Positions 14,290 through 29,691 of a stretch of DNA of 64,000 nucleotides are shown here, one piece after another. The notes beneath the pieces were generated by a model. That model was not told the DNA's origin, did not search any database, and saw nothing but the letters and a program-made list of their open reading frames with translations. A program made the position numbers and the translations under genes. Numbering within the stretch: the stretch's first letter is position 1; each line of letters begins with the position of its first letter. This DNA is from Dipetalonema caudispina (Eukaryota > Nematoda > Chromadorea > Rhabditida > Onchocercidae), in the NCBI GenBank assembly GCA_013365325.1, contig JABVXV010000006.1:186001-250000 (forward strand). The letters run 5' to 3'.

Positions 14290-14704
14290 CTCAAATTATA
14301 CATTTTTTATATTTATACAACAAAATTAAATCCTAATAAGATATACTTACCCCTTTTCAGATAATATATCCTGTACGATTTTCTTGTCTATCTTACCTCA
14401 CCACTACCCCCTCAATTTAATCCTACCACTGACCTTTACTGATAACTAACTTATTTAATCACCAACTGATCTTCCAAACAGTTCAGTGGGCAACCGTGAA
14501 GTACATTGCGGTCTGCTAAGTTTTCTATTTGGGTTTTCAGTATTTGCGGGGTGTAATTTCAGGTTGAATTGATAATTGGTACTTAGTGCTAAATTCTTTA
14601 AGTTAGTTGAGTTTGTCTAACACTCAGAGATTGAAAATGATTTTCACAGTCACGTGAAGAGTTTACGTTCGATGCTAACTTATTATTCATTTCAGGTAAG
14701 AATA
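14290..14704. promoter_or_regulatory. Shared intergenic region between clk-2 and SDAD1
   Basis: The start codons of two divergent genes lie 415 bases apart, so this stretch must carry both promoters and 5' leaders. A TTTCAG acceptor ends at 14694, about ten bases before the SDAD1 start codon, with no paired upstream exon. It is a likely spliced-leader trans-splice site. I recognise no TATA box or named binding site. Confidence 0.55.
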
Positions 14705-17700
14705 ATGGTTTCTCATCTGGAAACAAATCTTGGATTACTACAGGAATTGGTATACATGTTTCTTTTTTTTTTGAAATTTCTCATTTTATTGTATGGCATA
14801 AGGCGAAATTTCATCACTTTCTTTTATACCATAAGTTAGAAATTCATTTTATTAAATCGTACATGAAAGTATAAAGAATGTGTGGATAATCCATTCGTAT
14901 TTTTGTTCCTAAGTAATTCATAAATGGAAATGTCAAAAATATAAAGGATGTATTAATTACCTGAGTATATGTACTTTTCTTACTGATTTTTTTGTTCTGT
15001 AATTATCCACAGTTTGATGTTTGATTGTTGAGGACAACAACATGCCAAACTGCATAGTGACATTATCATGTTTGACAAGGCGTATTATATATTGTTGTCA
15101 ACAACAATATATAATGATACTCTTCTTTAAACGATAAGTATCTAAATTAACTTTCATGTTAATTTCCTTAGTAACTATAAGAGATATGTGAGGATACAAG
15201 TATTCATTTTGCAAGTTTGCTTGATGTGGTAAAATTTTGATTTTTAGATAAACAAAGATCCAGAGTCGTACAAAGAAGAATTTTTGGGAGAATACAATTT
15301 CTTTATCAAAACAATACAATTATTGAGATTGCAACCAAGTTTAAATCATGCGGATCTACAATCACTGTTGGAACTGATTAATTTCTTGGCATCTACTAGT
15401 AGCCACTATCCAAGTTAGTCTAGGAGACTTATTTATTTGAAGTGAGGAATTTTTCGTGATTTAATCTCTTGGGCATATATTCCTGTCACTTTGTGCCTCA
15501 GCAAACTATATAAGAGTGCTGATTTATTGTAAACTTTTGCGAATTTAGTAGTGTATGTTCCATTTTGCAGAAGAGGGCAAGGAATATGCAGCCAGTATTA
15601 TGGAGATTCTGAGTAGTCGACTGACTGGATTAGACCCAGAGGTAATTTTCTGAACTTTCAGAAAACTTAGAGTTTTTTTAAGTCACGAAAGTGAAAATAA
15701 TATCATAGCTAATGAAAAGAAGGATTTCCTAACCTTATTATTAAAATTACTCTCTAAATAAACTACATAATTAATTGAACAAGGTTTCCTAGCTATAAAA
15801 GTCAACTTCAGATTCGTGTGGCATTTTGTAAAGCTCTTATTGTATTACGAAATCGCAAAATTATTGACCCAATGGCGGTTATCGACTTGTTTTTCACGCT
15901 TGTTCCTTGTGAAGACAAAAATTTGAGGCTGGTTTCTAATTCTTATACTTGAATTCTTCGCGTGAATGTTCCCATTTCTGGAATTATCTTATATAAACTT
16001 AATCATCCAGCTGTCGACTAAATCGACTAAATTTTAACCGATCGAGATGAATAAAAAAGTATGACAAAAAACGTGAAAAAAACGGCCGCATTATTTATTT
16101 TCAGGAAGTTCATCTGCGGGTCAATGAAGGCCTTAATAAAAAAACTTGCGCTACAGTATCGTGATCAAAAGACTCTCTGGAAAGTTCGAACTTTTTTGTT
16201 CACGAAATTGAAGGACTCTCGATCCGTTGTGGTGCGCACGGCTGAATTGGTAGAATTTTGATTATTTCTAAATTTTATTCTGACATACTTTCACTTTGTT
16301 CATACTGAAATGATTTGGTTTTCGATGTCTTTCAGGTACTTATCGATGGGTTTCGGAAAGGTTTTTTGAAAGATGCTAAAACAGCAAACGCTTTGGCAGA
16401 GTGTTGTCTCCACAAAATTCCACGTATTCAGGTTTATTACAGTCACATCTCAATCAGTTAGCAGAAGATAAAACGAAATGCTTTCCCTTCATAATCTTTT
16501 GCTCAAAACTCGCGCAGCTCATTTTAAAACAATAGACGCCGGATTGTGAAACTAAACATTTTTGGCGATAGAAACAAACAGTTAATCTGCTGAAAGAAAC
16601 GAGGCATAAAAACTATGCTGTTTAAACTCCTATCTTAAAATTCATTAAGTTTAAACAGTATATTTCTTCTATTTACAGGTTGCAGCAATAAGGTTTTTCC
16701 TTGGCTCTTTGGAAGACGACGATTCTGATGACGACGAAAGTGGAAGTGAAGGGGAAGATCAGAAAACTTTAAAGGAGGTTCATCTCTTACTGAACAATTT
16801 GAAGATGTATTGGAATTTCAAAGACTAAAGTTTAGATATTAATATTTTCCATTCGGAGAAATTTTTACATCAGAAATATTTTTCAGGTTGTCGTTGCATA
16901 TAAAGCTGCAAAAAAGACTCGTAAAAAGAAGGAAAAATTTATGAAAGCAAAGAAACTGTTAAGCAGTGGTAAAAAATCCAAAAAGGAAAATGCCGCGAAA
17001 TTTTGCAATCTATTAGCAATTCGTTACATTTACGATCCTCAAACATTTACTGAGCGATTGTTCGGCTTATTGGAAAGCAGGAAGAATGAGAAATTCGAAA
17101 CTCGTCTTCTGTGCATGGCGCTATGTGCCCGAATGATTGGTACTCACAAATTGCAATCATTATCATTTTACTCCTACATGCATCGCTTTCTCCAACCAAA
17201 ACAAAGAGAAGTTCGTCCTTTATTACCGCACTGTTTTATGAATAAATGTTTTCAAAAACGTTGGAATTGAGATGATTTTGTTAAAAATGATATCTTGATG
17301 ATTTGCTCCGTACTTGTTAAATACTAATGCTTTACTTCAAAATGGGAACTTCCAATTTCAGTATTGCAGAATACTTTAAACACATGTTTTTAGATTACCA
17401 GGATATTGCTTTATGTGGCACAGGCTTGTCATGAACTGGTACCACCAGATATTGTTGAACAACTGGTATATGTTATTGCTCAAAACTTTGTTTCTGATCG
17501 AAATACACCGGAGGCAGTGACAGTTGGCTTAAATACTATACGGGAAATATTTGCGAACTGTCCATTTGCTGCAACGGAGGATCTGCTTAGAGATTTGGCT
17601 GATGTATACATTTGTTTCGCTTTTTGTTTCTTAGCTTTCTGAAACTTTCCTAGATCTCCGGAACCAAAAGATCCAAGGGTCGTTATCAATAGTAAAATAG

Positions 17701-19862
17701 AAAGATACCAGAGATTTGTATATTTTAAGCGTGATTGAAAATAATAATTTCCATTCTTGTATTATACTGCAAAGGTGATACTACTAGAAAGCAAATAAGT
17801 AAAAGATTGTTTTCGAATTGCAAAAGAAACAATCATTATTACTAGAATAACTCAAGAAGCATGGAATACTTTTGTTTTAAGTAAAATTAATGTTGCTTTA
17901 CTTCTTTTACCGCTTTGTATCAGCGAATTTTTCAGTACAAGCGCTTTAAAAACAAGAATGTATCCATGGCGGCACGAGCTATCATCACTTTATTTCGCAC
18001 TGTCAATCCGAAGCTTTTACATAGAAAGGATCGAGGAAGGTTGGTAAACTTGACAATATGTTTTTGGTTTTTTATTGTGGCAAACTTTGCGATATCTTAG
18101 AACATTTTCAGGCCAACGCAAAAATTGAAAGATTTGAAAATAGCTGAATTTGGTGTTGAACATCCGAAAGAATTCGTAGAAGGAGCAGAGTGTCTACCAA
18201 TGGAAGTTACACCTGACGCTGACCAAGTATGTTTCCTCATTATCTCCAGGAAAGGGGAAAATGTTATGTTTATTATTATCCTTTATTTTTCTGGATGGAA
18301 TTTGGTTTTGACCCTAAATAACTATCTTTTCTCTAAAAGTTTTGATTCATTATGAATCCTTCATAAACCACTTTTCTCGTTTTATACATATGTCATATTA
18401 GTCCTGCGCCGATTTCTTAATGCAGTAGTCAAGATAATTTACCGTTGTCGTAATGTTACGATTTTATAATAATATCGTTCAAATGATTATCAGATGCAAA
18501 GTGATGAGAGCGATAACACTGATTTTGATTCTGATTTTGACACTGAGTTTCTTGAAAACGACTCAGATTCAAATAGAGATGTGGATTCATGCGGTAATCC
18601 AGCTGTAACTAAAATGTGCACAGACAATGAAAGATCTTCCAGTAAGGACACTTGTGAAATGGTAACTTATTTCTGAACTTTTTTGTTGACGACAAGGTTT
18701 TGCAACACGACACTGCATTTTTTTGTGGTTTTCATAGAATGGTTCTTACTGAGCAGCCGAAAGTGAAGTGGTAAAGAAAATGTAAATCATTCTTAAACCA
18801 CTGCTTTTATTTCTTATTTTTCACTGTCCAAGATTCTGGTTAAAATCTTTTCCCGATTTAGCGAATTTCATGATTGATTACCAAGTTGAAGCTTAACCAA
18901 GTCATTGTTGTAGGATGACCAAAAAACCACATCTTCTGAGACAAAAGAAAAAGCAAGGCAAATATGTGAAGCTCGAATTTTAACTCAAGACGATTTCCGC
19001 AAAATCAATGCTTTCCGTTTGAAACAGCAAATGGGATGTGGTGAGAAGCGGAGGAACGATGATGTAAAATTGGAGGAAGAACTGGGAGAAATCATCACTA
19101 GGTAATTTCTTTTTATTCATTTAGGTATTTCGGAGGATGAAATATTAAGGATTTTTATGATTAATGAAAGTCTCTATTATTTTTATTAAATTAGAAGAGA
19201 AGAAATGAGTAAAGTTTAATATTCAAAATTTGTTTCCAAGATCTTTTTTATTAAATTAACGAATTAAATTGTATTTCAAGAGTATGGATTTCTGTCTTCT
19301 CTTGCACTTTTTGGGATTTCTTCAAATTTCAGTCATCCTAATATATGTTAAACCAGTGTCATTGCTATCAAATTTGACTAAATTTGTACTGGCATAAGTT
19401 TATTAAGAAAATGCACTATGCAGGCACAATGAAGAAAATGGTTTGACACGGCTTAAAGACATTGAAAAATTCCATAAGAAATTGAGAAAAGAAACGAAGG
19501 AAGAACGAATGGAGACGATAAGGAAGGGTCGAGAGGGTCGTCAACAATTTGGAAAGCCTAAAAAGACGGTAATTGTTGTGGTAGCCTTTTAAGATTTAAA
19601 TTTACCTGTGAACAAGATTAATAGCTAAAAACTATTTGATTTAAAGTACTGATTTTTCTGGAATATTTGCTAAGCATCTCAAAAATTATTACATGACTTT
19701 TAGGGGGCACACGTCGGACGCACAAATAGGGAACTAATGAAACGGAAGAATTTCCAAATGGTACGACATAAACTGAGGGGAAAGAATCGCCAGAGGAGTT
19801 TTAAAGAACGTCAAGAAAGCTTGCGGAAATATCTTTTGCGTCAGGCGGGTCGCAAAGTCTGA
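14705..19862 (+). CDS. SDAD1: SDA1-family nucleolar protein (SDAD1), 60S ribosome biogenesis
   Basis: Fifteen exons give about 716 residues (human about 690): 14705-14749, 15248-15413, 15571-15641, 15812-15931, 16109-16249, 16336-16431, 16679-16777, 16887-17210, 17394-17603, 17936-18039, 18112-18226, 18494-18661, 18914-19101, 19424-19568 and 19704-19862. The N-terminus matches the SDA1 start ([17 protein letters not shown]). Further matches are [33 protein letters not shown] and [10 protein letters not shown], then ARILTQEDFRKI and a basic tail. There is an Asp/Ser/Glu-rich loop at 16700-16760 and a basic segment after it. SDA1 proteins act in the nucleolus in maturation and export of the large ribosomal subunit. 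The junction between the fourth and fifth exons is uncertain. It is either GT donor 15932 with acceptor after 16108, or a GC donor at 15928 with acceptor after 16104. Confidence 0.95.
15084..15115. repeat. 32-bp near-perfect palindrome in SDAD1 intron 1
   Basis: Two 15-base arms are exact reverse complements of each other around a central CA. The arms run 15084-15098 and 15101-15115. It could fold as a hairpin in the primary transcript. No flanking duplication was obvious, so a mobile origin is not shown. Confidence 0.85.
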
Positions 19863-20240
19863 ATGAGTATTTTATTTAAACAAAGGTGTTTTGTTGTATT
19901 GTTAAAATAAATCGCAAAATGTATCACGTTCTTAAAATATACTTTATCAGTGAAAGATGCAACTGACATACTGTACCTTCATTTATAACAGCTTCCAAAT
20001 CTCAAGCCCGGTGGATATACGAGTACATTTTCCTTGCTGCTCGTAAAGATTTTATGTTTATCACTTTTACCTGTCGTTTCATCCCTTCTCAATTTTTTGT
20101 GGAAAATGGAAAACTAGAATTTATTTTGATAGTTGGACTGGAAAACTTGAAAAAGTCAGCTTAATTAAAAAAATATACCTTATGCCAAAGGTCACTTAGC
20201 ATTTCTATTTCTCTGTTGCGCATTTTTCAATATTCTTTCT
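19863..20240. other. 3' flank of SDAD1
   Basis: A canonical AATAAA poly(A) signal lies at 19906-19911, 44 bases after the SDAD1 stop codon, and is the likely 3' end signal. Nothing else is recognised before 20240. Confidence 0.7.
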
Positions 20241-22545
20241 ATGGATTGCACTTTTCCAGAAGACACTTTAAAATACTCTGGATGCGAAACATCCGATACT
20301 GCTGTAAGGAATGGTCACCTTGAATATTTCACACCACTTTTCAGCGTTCCTAAATATCAGAACCAGCGAATTACGTCTAGGTGTAATTCGCTGTTTGCAT
20401 AAAGATGGTTATAATAAATCAGATGAAAATTAAGGCAATGAAAAAATGGATAAATGAATAAAGAGGGAAGGGGAACCAAATTAAGAATTTGTAGAATACA
20501 GTAATGAAAAGCAAAGCAAACTGTACTTTGACTATATTTGCTGGCTAAGAAAAATAAATATAATAAGGAAGTAATAATTATACATAGTGAAGAGAGATAG
20601 AATTTAATGATTGATAGTATCAAGGATGAAAATACACTGTAATTTCTTTATTTAAATTTGTTAACAAACAATTATCATTATGAACTTCTGTTGAAATGAG
20701 GTTGGGAAGATATCATTGAAGCTACTTGCTCCCTTACTTCTTTACAGTATATTCATTTCATTCTTAGTATTCCCTTAATTCCTTCTTTTTTTTTTTCACA
20801 TTTTTCCGATGTTTGTTTCAAATTATAGGTCTGACATTTTTATTATATCCGAAGGAAGCTGATAAAACTGAAAGGAGTCTCTTGGAAGTAAGATTGTCTA
20901 CTCTGGAAAGTTCTTTGCTGATTCTTTTAATCAATACAAATGCTTTTAATACAAAATTGGGATCTACAGAGATATTGGAATTCATGGCTACTGACTTGTA
21001 AATTTTGCTACAAGTTTACGGCCATAATTTTAAATGTTAGATCAACAATGATGATAAGACAGTTTGGCTATATTTGCCTAATTATCAATGTCTTCTATTG
21101 TTCAGAAAAATAATTTCAAGATTTGTGGATTTCATTTCATTGCGTGCCTTCAGAAGTAGTTCAAGATCCTTTTCATCCAAATTATGGAAAAATCATGCAA
21201 ATTTATACTCTTTTTTTGAGCCCGATCATCTCATCATTTTGTAAAGCAAATGCAGAATTGAGAAATTCTCTGACAAAAGTGGTAACTACTTTCTCAAAAC
21301 AGTTTTGGACGTTGTTTTAACACTATTGAGCAAAGGAACAAATAAGATTTTGACATTTTCTTCGTGGCTTTTTAAAAACTCTACCAGTCAATAGCAGTTT
21401 TTAAATTTAAAGAAAAGATTTCTTCCCTCTGTTATCATATTAATCCTAAAAATCTCGGTAGCTAATAATTACTAATTGAATTTCGAAGTACTACAGTACT
21501 TGCCGCGCATAAATAAAACCTCGAAAAATCAAAAAAAAAATGTTCGGTAACTACCATTTATTAAAACACTCGGGAAATTGTCAAAATTATATAATTTGTT
21601 AATTTTTGTAAAAGATTTATCCATCGATCTGCTACTGCGATACAGATATCAAGGAATCAGATGTCTTCTCTATATGCCTTTTAGGTCTTTGTCGTCATCA
21701 TCAAATAGTTATTTTTAATCCTTGAAATAAATTTCATGCTTTTTTGGAGATTCTGTATGTTGAAATAATTTGTGTTTCATTCCTCATTGAACCAATTCAT
21801 CTTATAAATTGTTTTTAATGAATATTATAAGGTCAAAGGTAAAATAATTCATTTAGCTTGTAATACGTGTTTCTTGTAGATATATATATATATGTATAGG
21901 TTGGCATTTCTGCAGGAGGTCACTTCCAAAAAAATTCACTAAGATGAGTGGTTGTCACTTCCAGAAAGAATCTCTGCTACAACAAACTACTTCTTCTAGC
22001 TTATCACAGCATCTGCAAAGTATATTGTAACATCTATTGGTATTAATTCCTCTGTTACTCAATAAAACCTTTTTTCAACAATTTGTCTGTAACACACGAC
22101 TAATACCATCATCTTAGGATAAAGCATAGATGAAGAAGGATTGTTGGATGAATTGCTTAACTTGTTGAAGTATTGATTTCTAATATTAAGTAAAAATTGC
22201 TTCAAAGGAAGGATATTCCTCAGTATGTCATCAGAAATCTTGCTTTAAGAGCAATTGTTGTTTAAATTGGAAGAAGATAAACAAACATACATATCGCACA
22301 GTCTTTTGAGGACACCAACAATGGTTTGATGATCGATTCTTGAGAAGTATCTCTTGCTTTGTAAAGGAACAAAGGAAATTGACAATAAGGTATTTCGTCT
22401 AATAGAGCGTTTCTGCAGTTTCTTTTCTTTTTTTATTGCATTGAAAATAAAGTTTATTTTTATGATTTTACCTTTCTTTAACTACTTCAGGTTATACTTT
22501 TTTACCTTTATTGATTTTATTGACGTAGATATTTAAAAAAAGGAT
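20241..22545 (+). pseudogene. Unrecognised gene or decayed gene, frame disrupted
   Basis: Several stretches here read like protein. An exon-like segment begins with ATG at 20241 and ends at a good donor (20380). A second runs 20829-20997 and a third starts at 21106; these two join in phase. From about 21145 the better-looking reading moves to another frame (VQDPFHPNYGKIMQIY) and ends at 21280 near a GT. More short coding-like pieces follow near 21944, 22140, 22200 and 22310-22390, in changing frames with stops between. The first segment does not join the second in phase. I do not recognise the family. A decayed gene is the simplest reading; a real gene with unresolved small exons is the alternative. 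The reading by eye across frames may overstate the signal. Confidence 0.3.
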
Positions 22546-23221
22546 ATGGACGCACAGGGAAGCTTATTGTAGAAAAGATGGGACAATTTTAGATGCAATG
22601 TTTTATCTTATCATTCCGATCATATGCTACATGATATCTTCGATGATATTATGAATGAGTAATTGTGGTCAATTAATGACTTTCTGTTTTCGAGAACTGC
22701 TGAAAACTTTATTTCGAACAATAATTAGTGACAGTAATTTCAGTACAGATCAATTCTTTATCTTTAAAAAGACTTGCGATTCTCTCCTGGTACATTATAT
22801 CGTTTGATCCTTTCCATTGGCGTAGGATCGACGTGTTTCACAGTGTGTCCGGCCGCAAAGACATGGTCATTTCTCATGATAGGTGGTTATGACGTGGTCG
22901 TGGGGTGACGGGTGTTGCCGAGATTTTGAGGGATTACGTGTCGGTCGTGGATTAATTAGTTATGATTAGTAATTTTAACGATAGGTTAAAAGACGATAAG
23001 TGTGAGCATTAGGGTTTAACACGAAAGTAAGCAACTTAGTACTCAATGTTCTTTTAAACTTATTCAATGGTAGAGGTGACAGATTCAGCTTGATAGCTAT
23101 TATTAAGTTTATAAGAAGGGAGAGGGAATGGTCTGTATTATGTGACATAATTATGATGAATGTGAACCTGATGTCGTCATCCCAAAATTGTGCATTGTTT
23201 AGTACGTTGTGAGTAATATTC

Positions 23222-23227
23222 ATTCAG
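23222..23227 (+). promoter_or_regulatory. Probable spliced-leader acceptor of rpt-2
   Basis: ATTCAG ends three bases before the start codon and has no upstream exon that pairs with it, as expected of a trans-splice acceptor. The preceding 22800-22950 is richer in GC than its surroundings and may hold the promoter. Confidence 0.5.
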
Positions 23228-23229
23228 AA

Positions 23230-26032
<2,803 letters not shown>

Positions 26033-26994
26033 GAAGCACGATGTTGTATTATTTTCTCTATTCGTTTGTCATTACCCGTTACGCTAATCGAAGTCAGATG
26101 TTTTTGTTATCAACAAACTTTGATATTAAGATTTCCTGTTTGGATAGGGAAAAAGTGGTAGGAAATAAGTTTTCATCCTTGTCAGAGTTTCGATAATACT
26201 TTGTAATAATTTGCACTTCAGTTTTGATGCCAATAAATTTCACCTTTTTGAGTATGAACTGACAGTACAGGTCGAGGGTGAGTTCAATGGGTAAGGTCAT
26301 ACTTGTTTTGTGGAACTGTTTGCTTCCGAGATTTATTGTTGGTGAGAATCTTTTTGTAGAGAAAAAANNNNNNNNNNNNNNNNNNNNNNNNNNNNNNNNN
26401 NNNNNNNNNNNNNNNNNNNNNNNNNNNNNNNNNNNNNNNNNNNNNNNNNNNNNNNNNNNNNNNNNNNAGAGTAGGAATCTAATTTCTCAAAATAAAGCAG
26501 TACACGGTTTAATACCAAAGTTGTATTACTCCACTGATTTGTTCTACTTTAAATTAATAACACAACTGGAAAACAATCCTCACTTAATGTAAACCTTCTT
26601 TGACTTCTAGAACATTAAGTAGCTTATAATTGATATCTTATTGGATATTAGTTGTTATCGATCTTTTAACTCCTGATTTGCTATATTATACATAGGATAC
26701 TAAATTTAGTGTCAGTAAGCCTAAGGGGTGGAAGAAATGCCAAGTTCTAATAATGATTTTATGATATATTTCTCTTGATCTATATAAGTAGTATATTTCG
26801 TACAAGAATTGCATTTTTAATTCGTTATTGATTATCGCTTCACTTTTTTTCTACCCATTCAGTGATCGGTCTTCCTTTCTAAGAGTTTAGTATATGTGAA
26901 GTGGAAAAAAATTGACTATATTTTATTAGGTACTAATAAACGAACATAATGGAAACAAACAGAAATCTTTTAGAACTCGCGTCTTTCATTAATA
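26033..26994. other. 3' flank of rpt-2 and intergenic DNA with scaffold gap
   Basis: The stretch holds the AATAAA signal of rpt-2 (26232-26237) and, on the - strand, AATAAA at 26922-26927, which suits the convergent small gene that ends at 26995. No further coding region is visible. The sequence is interrupted by the gap listed separately. Confidence 0.65.
26368..26467. other. Assembly gap, 100 N
   Basis: Exactly 100 consecutive N separate two contigs. This is the conventional length for a gap of unknown size, so true distances across it are not known. It lies downstream of rpt-2 and breaks no gene that I can see. Confidence 0.99.
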
Positions 26995-27666
26995 TTACTT
27001 CCCTGCCAAAGTCCCTATAAGACCACCGAGAGTAGCACCTATTTCAGCACCACGCTGAAATCCAGGTGAGTTTCTGAAAATTGATAATTGAATGATAAGA
27101 TACAGCAAAGTAGATATCAAAGGATAGAATCTTTCAACCTTAGGTGAAACTATTGCCTAACAGAGTTTTCATTGGAATTGTAAACCACCTCCTTGTGATC
27201 AGTTCAAAATTCGATTTAAAATTTCACCATGTGCCATTACTTAAAAGTTCGGAAAAAAGATTATTTGCCCCAGAGACAACAAGCAAAGTAAGAGAAAATT
27301 ATCAAAAAATATTAACTGATCAAATCATCAGTTTAAGTTTATCATAAATCAATTTCGTCTCGCTATTTCCAATATCCGGTAAATTATGAAAGGGATCGAG
27401 TGAAGTAAAAAATTTCAATGGAACTGAATTGATTTAAATTGCAGGAATTTATTGAAAATTAGGAAAGAATGAACTTACCTGCCGAGTAAACCAAATAGAG
27501 TTCCAAATTGGGAAGAGGGGAAGAAACCTCCAAATTGGGGAACGGTGGGAAAATAAAATGCGTAGTAAGGGTAAGGGTAAGGGTAAGCGTAAGGATAAAA
27601 GTAATATCTTGAATCCACGATACATGACAGAATCAGTATGAGAGACAGAATAGGTACGAGCTTCAT
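26995..27666 (-). CDS. Small secreted Tyr/Pro-rich protein with glycine-zipper tail
   Basis: Two exons join in phase on the - strand (27479-27666 and 26995-27073), giving 88 residues. The N-terminus is a clear signal peptide (MKLVPILSLILILSCIVDS). It is followed by an aromatic low-complexity segment with repeated PY (YAYPYPYPYYAFYFP), then a Phe/Gly segment. The second exon encodes a short glycine-spaced hydrophobic tail (RGAEIGATLGGLIGTLAGK) that looks like a glycine zipper. There is no cysteine after the signal region. Architecture and exon structure match the gene at 29692-30369, so the two are probably paralogues. A structural role in cuticle, eggshell or sheath would suit the composition, but nothing in the sequence proves it. 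Confidence 0.78.
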
Positions 27667-29691
27667 TGTATCACTTTTATTAATTTCTATAAAAAATACG
27701 TCGGTTAAATGAGAATTAGCGAGAAACGGTGTTTTTTTGGGGAAATTTTTGAGAAAGATATATCGGTGCAATTCATTTCAAATTCCTACATTAGCAAATC
27801 TTTATATCCTAACATTTCTTTGTCCAATAATTTCAGCTAATTCCTATCATAATTAATTTCATACGAGAACGCATTACTCCAATATCTGACCTCACAAAAT
27901 ACATCTAAAAATTCAAACAAACAAAACATTAATAATAAAATAAGTTCCAAACACGAACATCTCGAGAAAAAGGTAAATATTTCTGAAAAGTAATTTCTGA
28001 TGTTTTTAAAGGGACATTTTCTTGGAACAGGTTTCAATCATCTATGAAATAAAATGGGAACTGTATGACATGATTGAATGTATTCTGTATTGGTGGTACT
28101 TGATTCCATACAGTAACAGCATAACAAGCTGTCACTTGTTAAATTTTACACAATAATTATAGTTTTTTGCAAGCTTAATAAATTCACACTAAATTTTGCT
28201 GCATACTGATATTTGCCATTTATGATTTATAAAATTTTGTGAAAAATTCTTCGCTATCCTAGCAGTTATTATAATTGTTGAATAGACACGAAGTTCACAC
28301 AAAGTTTCCTTTTTTATCTAAACAGTTAGTACTTTAAATTTTTGAGGGCATCATCAAATTTTACTCTCCTCCTTACGCACTTCATCATTTACAATTTGCT
28401 GGTATATGATGTAAATCACAAGCGCAACCATATGTACTCTAATTTATTGGAAGCCAATAGTTTTATGGAATTGAGTTGTGTAAAGGGGTGTAGTAGGTTG
28501 TTGTGCCATGGAACAGAAAAATACAAAAGATTTTTTTTGAGTAAACATTTAACAAACATTAATATAACCCAAAGGTGGAAGTAATTATGTATGTGTGTAT
28601 GAAATAGGATTAATTGATAGGAATGTTAGACTTAGCAGAGAAAGATGTTTTATAAGTTCAGATTAGATGATACCTGATCGAGATATCTTCTTGGAAGAAC
28701 ATTCCGGCATGAAATTAGCATCATGTTTTCAATTTAAAATTTCTCTTTTATAATATCTAATATATATTTTATTTAGATCAGGACACTGATATATTTTCAT
28801 GAATTATCATTTCAAAATGCGGAATTTAGAAAATTTGTGTTTTAAAGTAAGCAATAAATCCTAATGACATTTAAATCATTAGGTTAATTCAATTCAGGTA
28901 GGCTCAGTTTATTCGAATTTCTTCCCAATGCCAATTATTAACTGGTTTTAGCAAACTGTTGAAATATGTTCCATTCAGATTGCTTTCTCTCTTATTTCTG
29001 AGCGGAAATTTTACCAACTGTTGAATAAAATTAATGGAGAAAAAAGGAGAAAAAAACCTATGCAGAATTAGTCAGCATTACTGTTTCCCAATGTACCTGC
29101 GATACTTTCGATACCTATGATACAGGAAGAGCAAACTCACAAAAATATTCACCAGTCTTACGAAATTTGAAATACATTTCCACTTATTACAAGAATTATA
29201 ATTTGATGAGAGCCAGCACATTTTTTTTTTTTTTTTTTCCTAATACTTTCATTTTTGGCATTAATTTAAATCCATTTTTTGAGGAAATTGAAGAAGAAAT
29301 TGAAAAGAATAATAAAGAATGATTTCAACTTTACGGTTTCTTTTTTTTCTTCTTCGTATGGAATATTATATTTAATGGTGATAATGATAGTATGGATCAC
29401 TTTAAAATGTCCCAATATTATTTCATTAATAAATTATAATTACAGAAAGGGATTGTATTAAAATTCTATAACATCGTCAATTGTTAATGACGTTGTTATA
29501 GAACATACCATTTTTCATTTGTTTTCATAGTTAAAATATTACCGCTAATATCTTTTCAACTATCATTTTGAAATTTCACTTTTAGAAAGAAATAAGTGGA
29601 AGTATGTTTCCAATGTATTGTGGAATAACAACGTATTACACTCAAAAAAAAAAAAAAAAAGAAAAGTATAGAGTTTTCATTCTTTAAGCTA
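27667..29691. other. Intergenic region, no gene seen
   Basis: No joinable exons were found between the two small secreted-protein genes. The stretch contains homopolymer T and A runs and a strong inverted repeat at 29464-29503, listed separately. Confidence 0.6.
29464..29503. repeat. Inverted repeat, 16-bp arms
   Basis: Arms 29464-29479 and 29488-29503 are reverse complements with one mismatch, around an 8-base loop. It lies about 190 bases beyond the 3' end of the - strand gene at 29692. It could be a structured 3' end element or the trace of a small element. Confidence 0.8.

Noticed and set aside
21123..21320. ORF starting at 21123 as an independent gene
   Set aside because: It starts at a TTG and has no promoter or acceptor in its frame. 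I treat it as part of the disrupted 20.2-22.5 kb locus.
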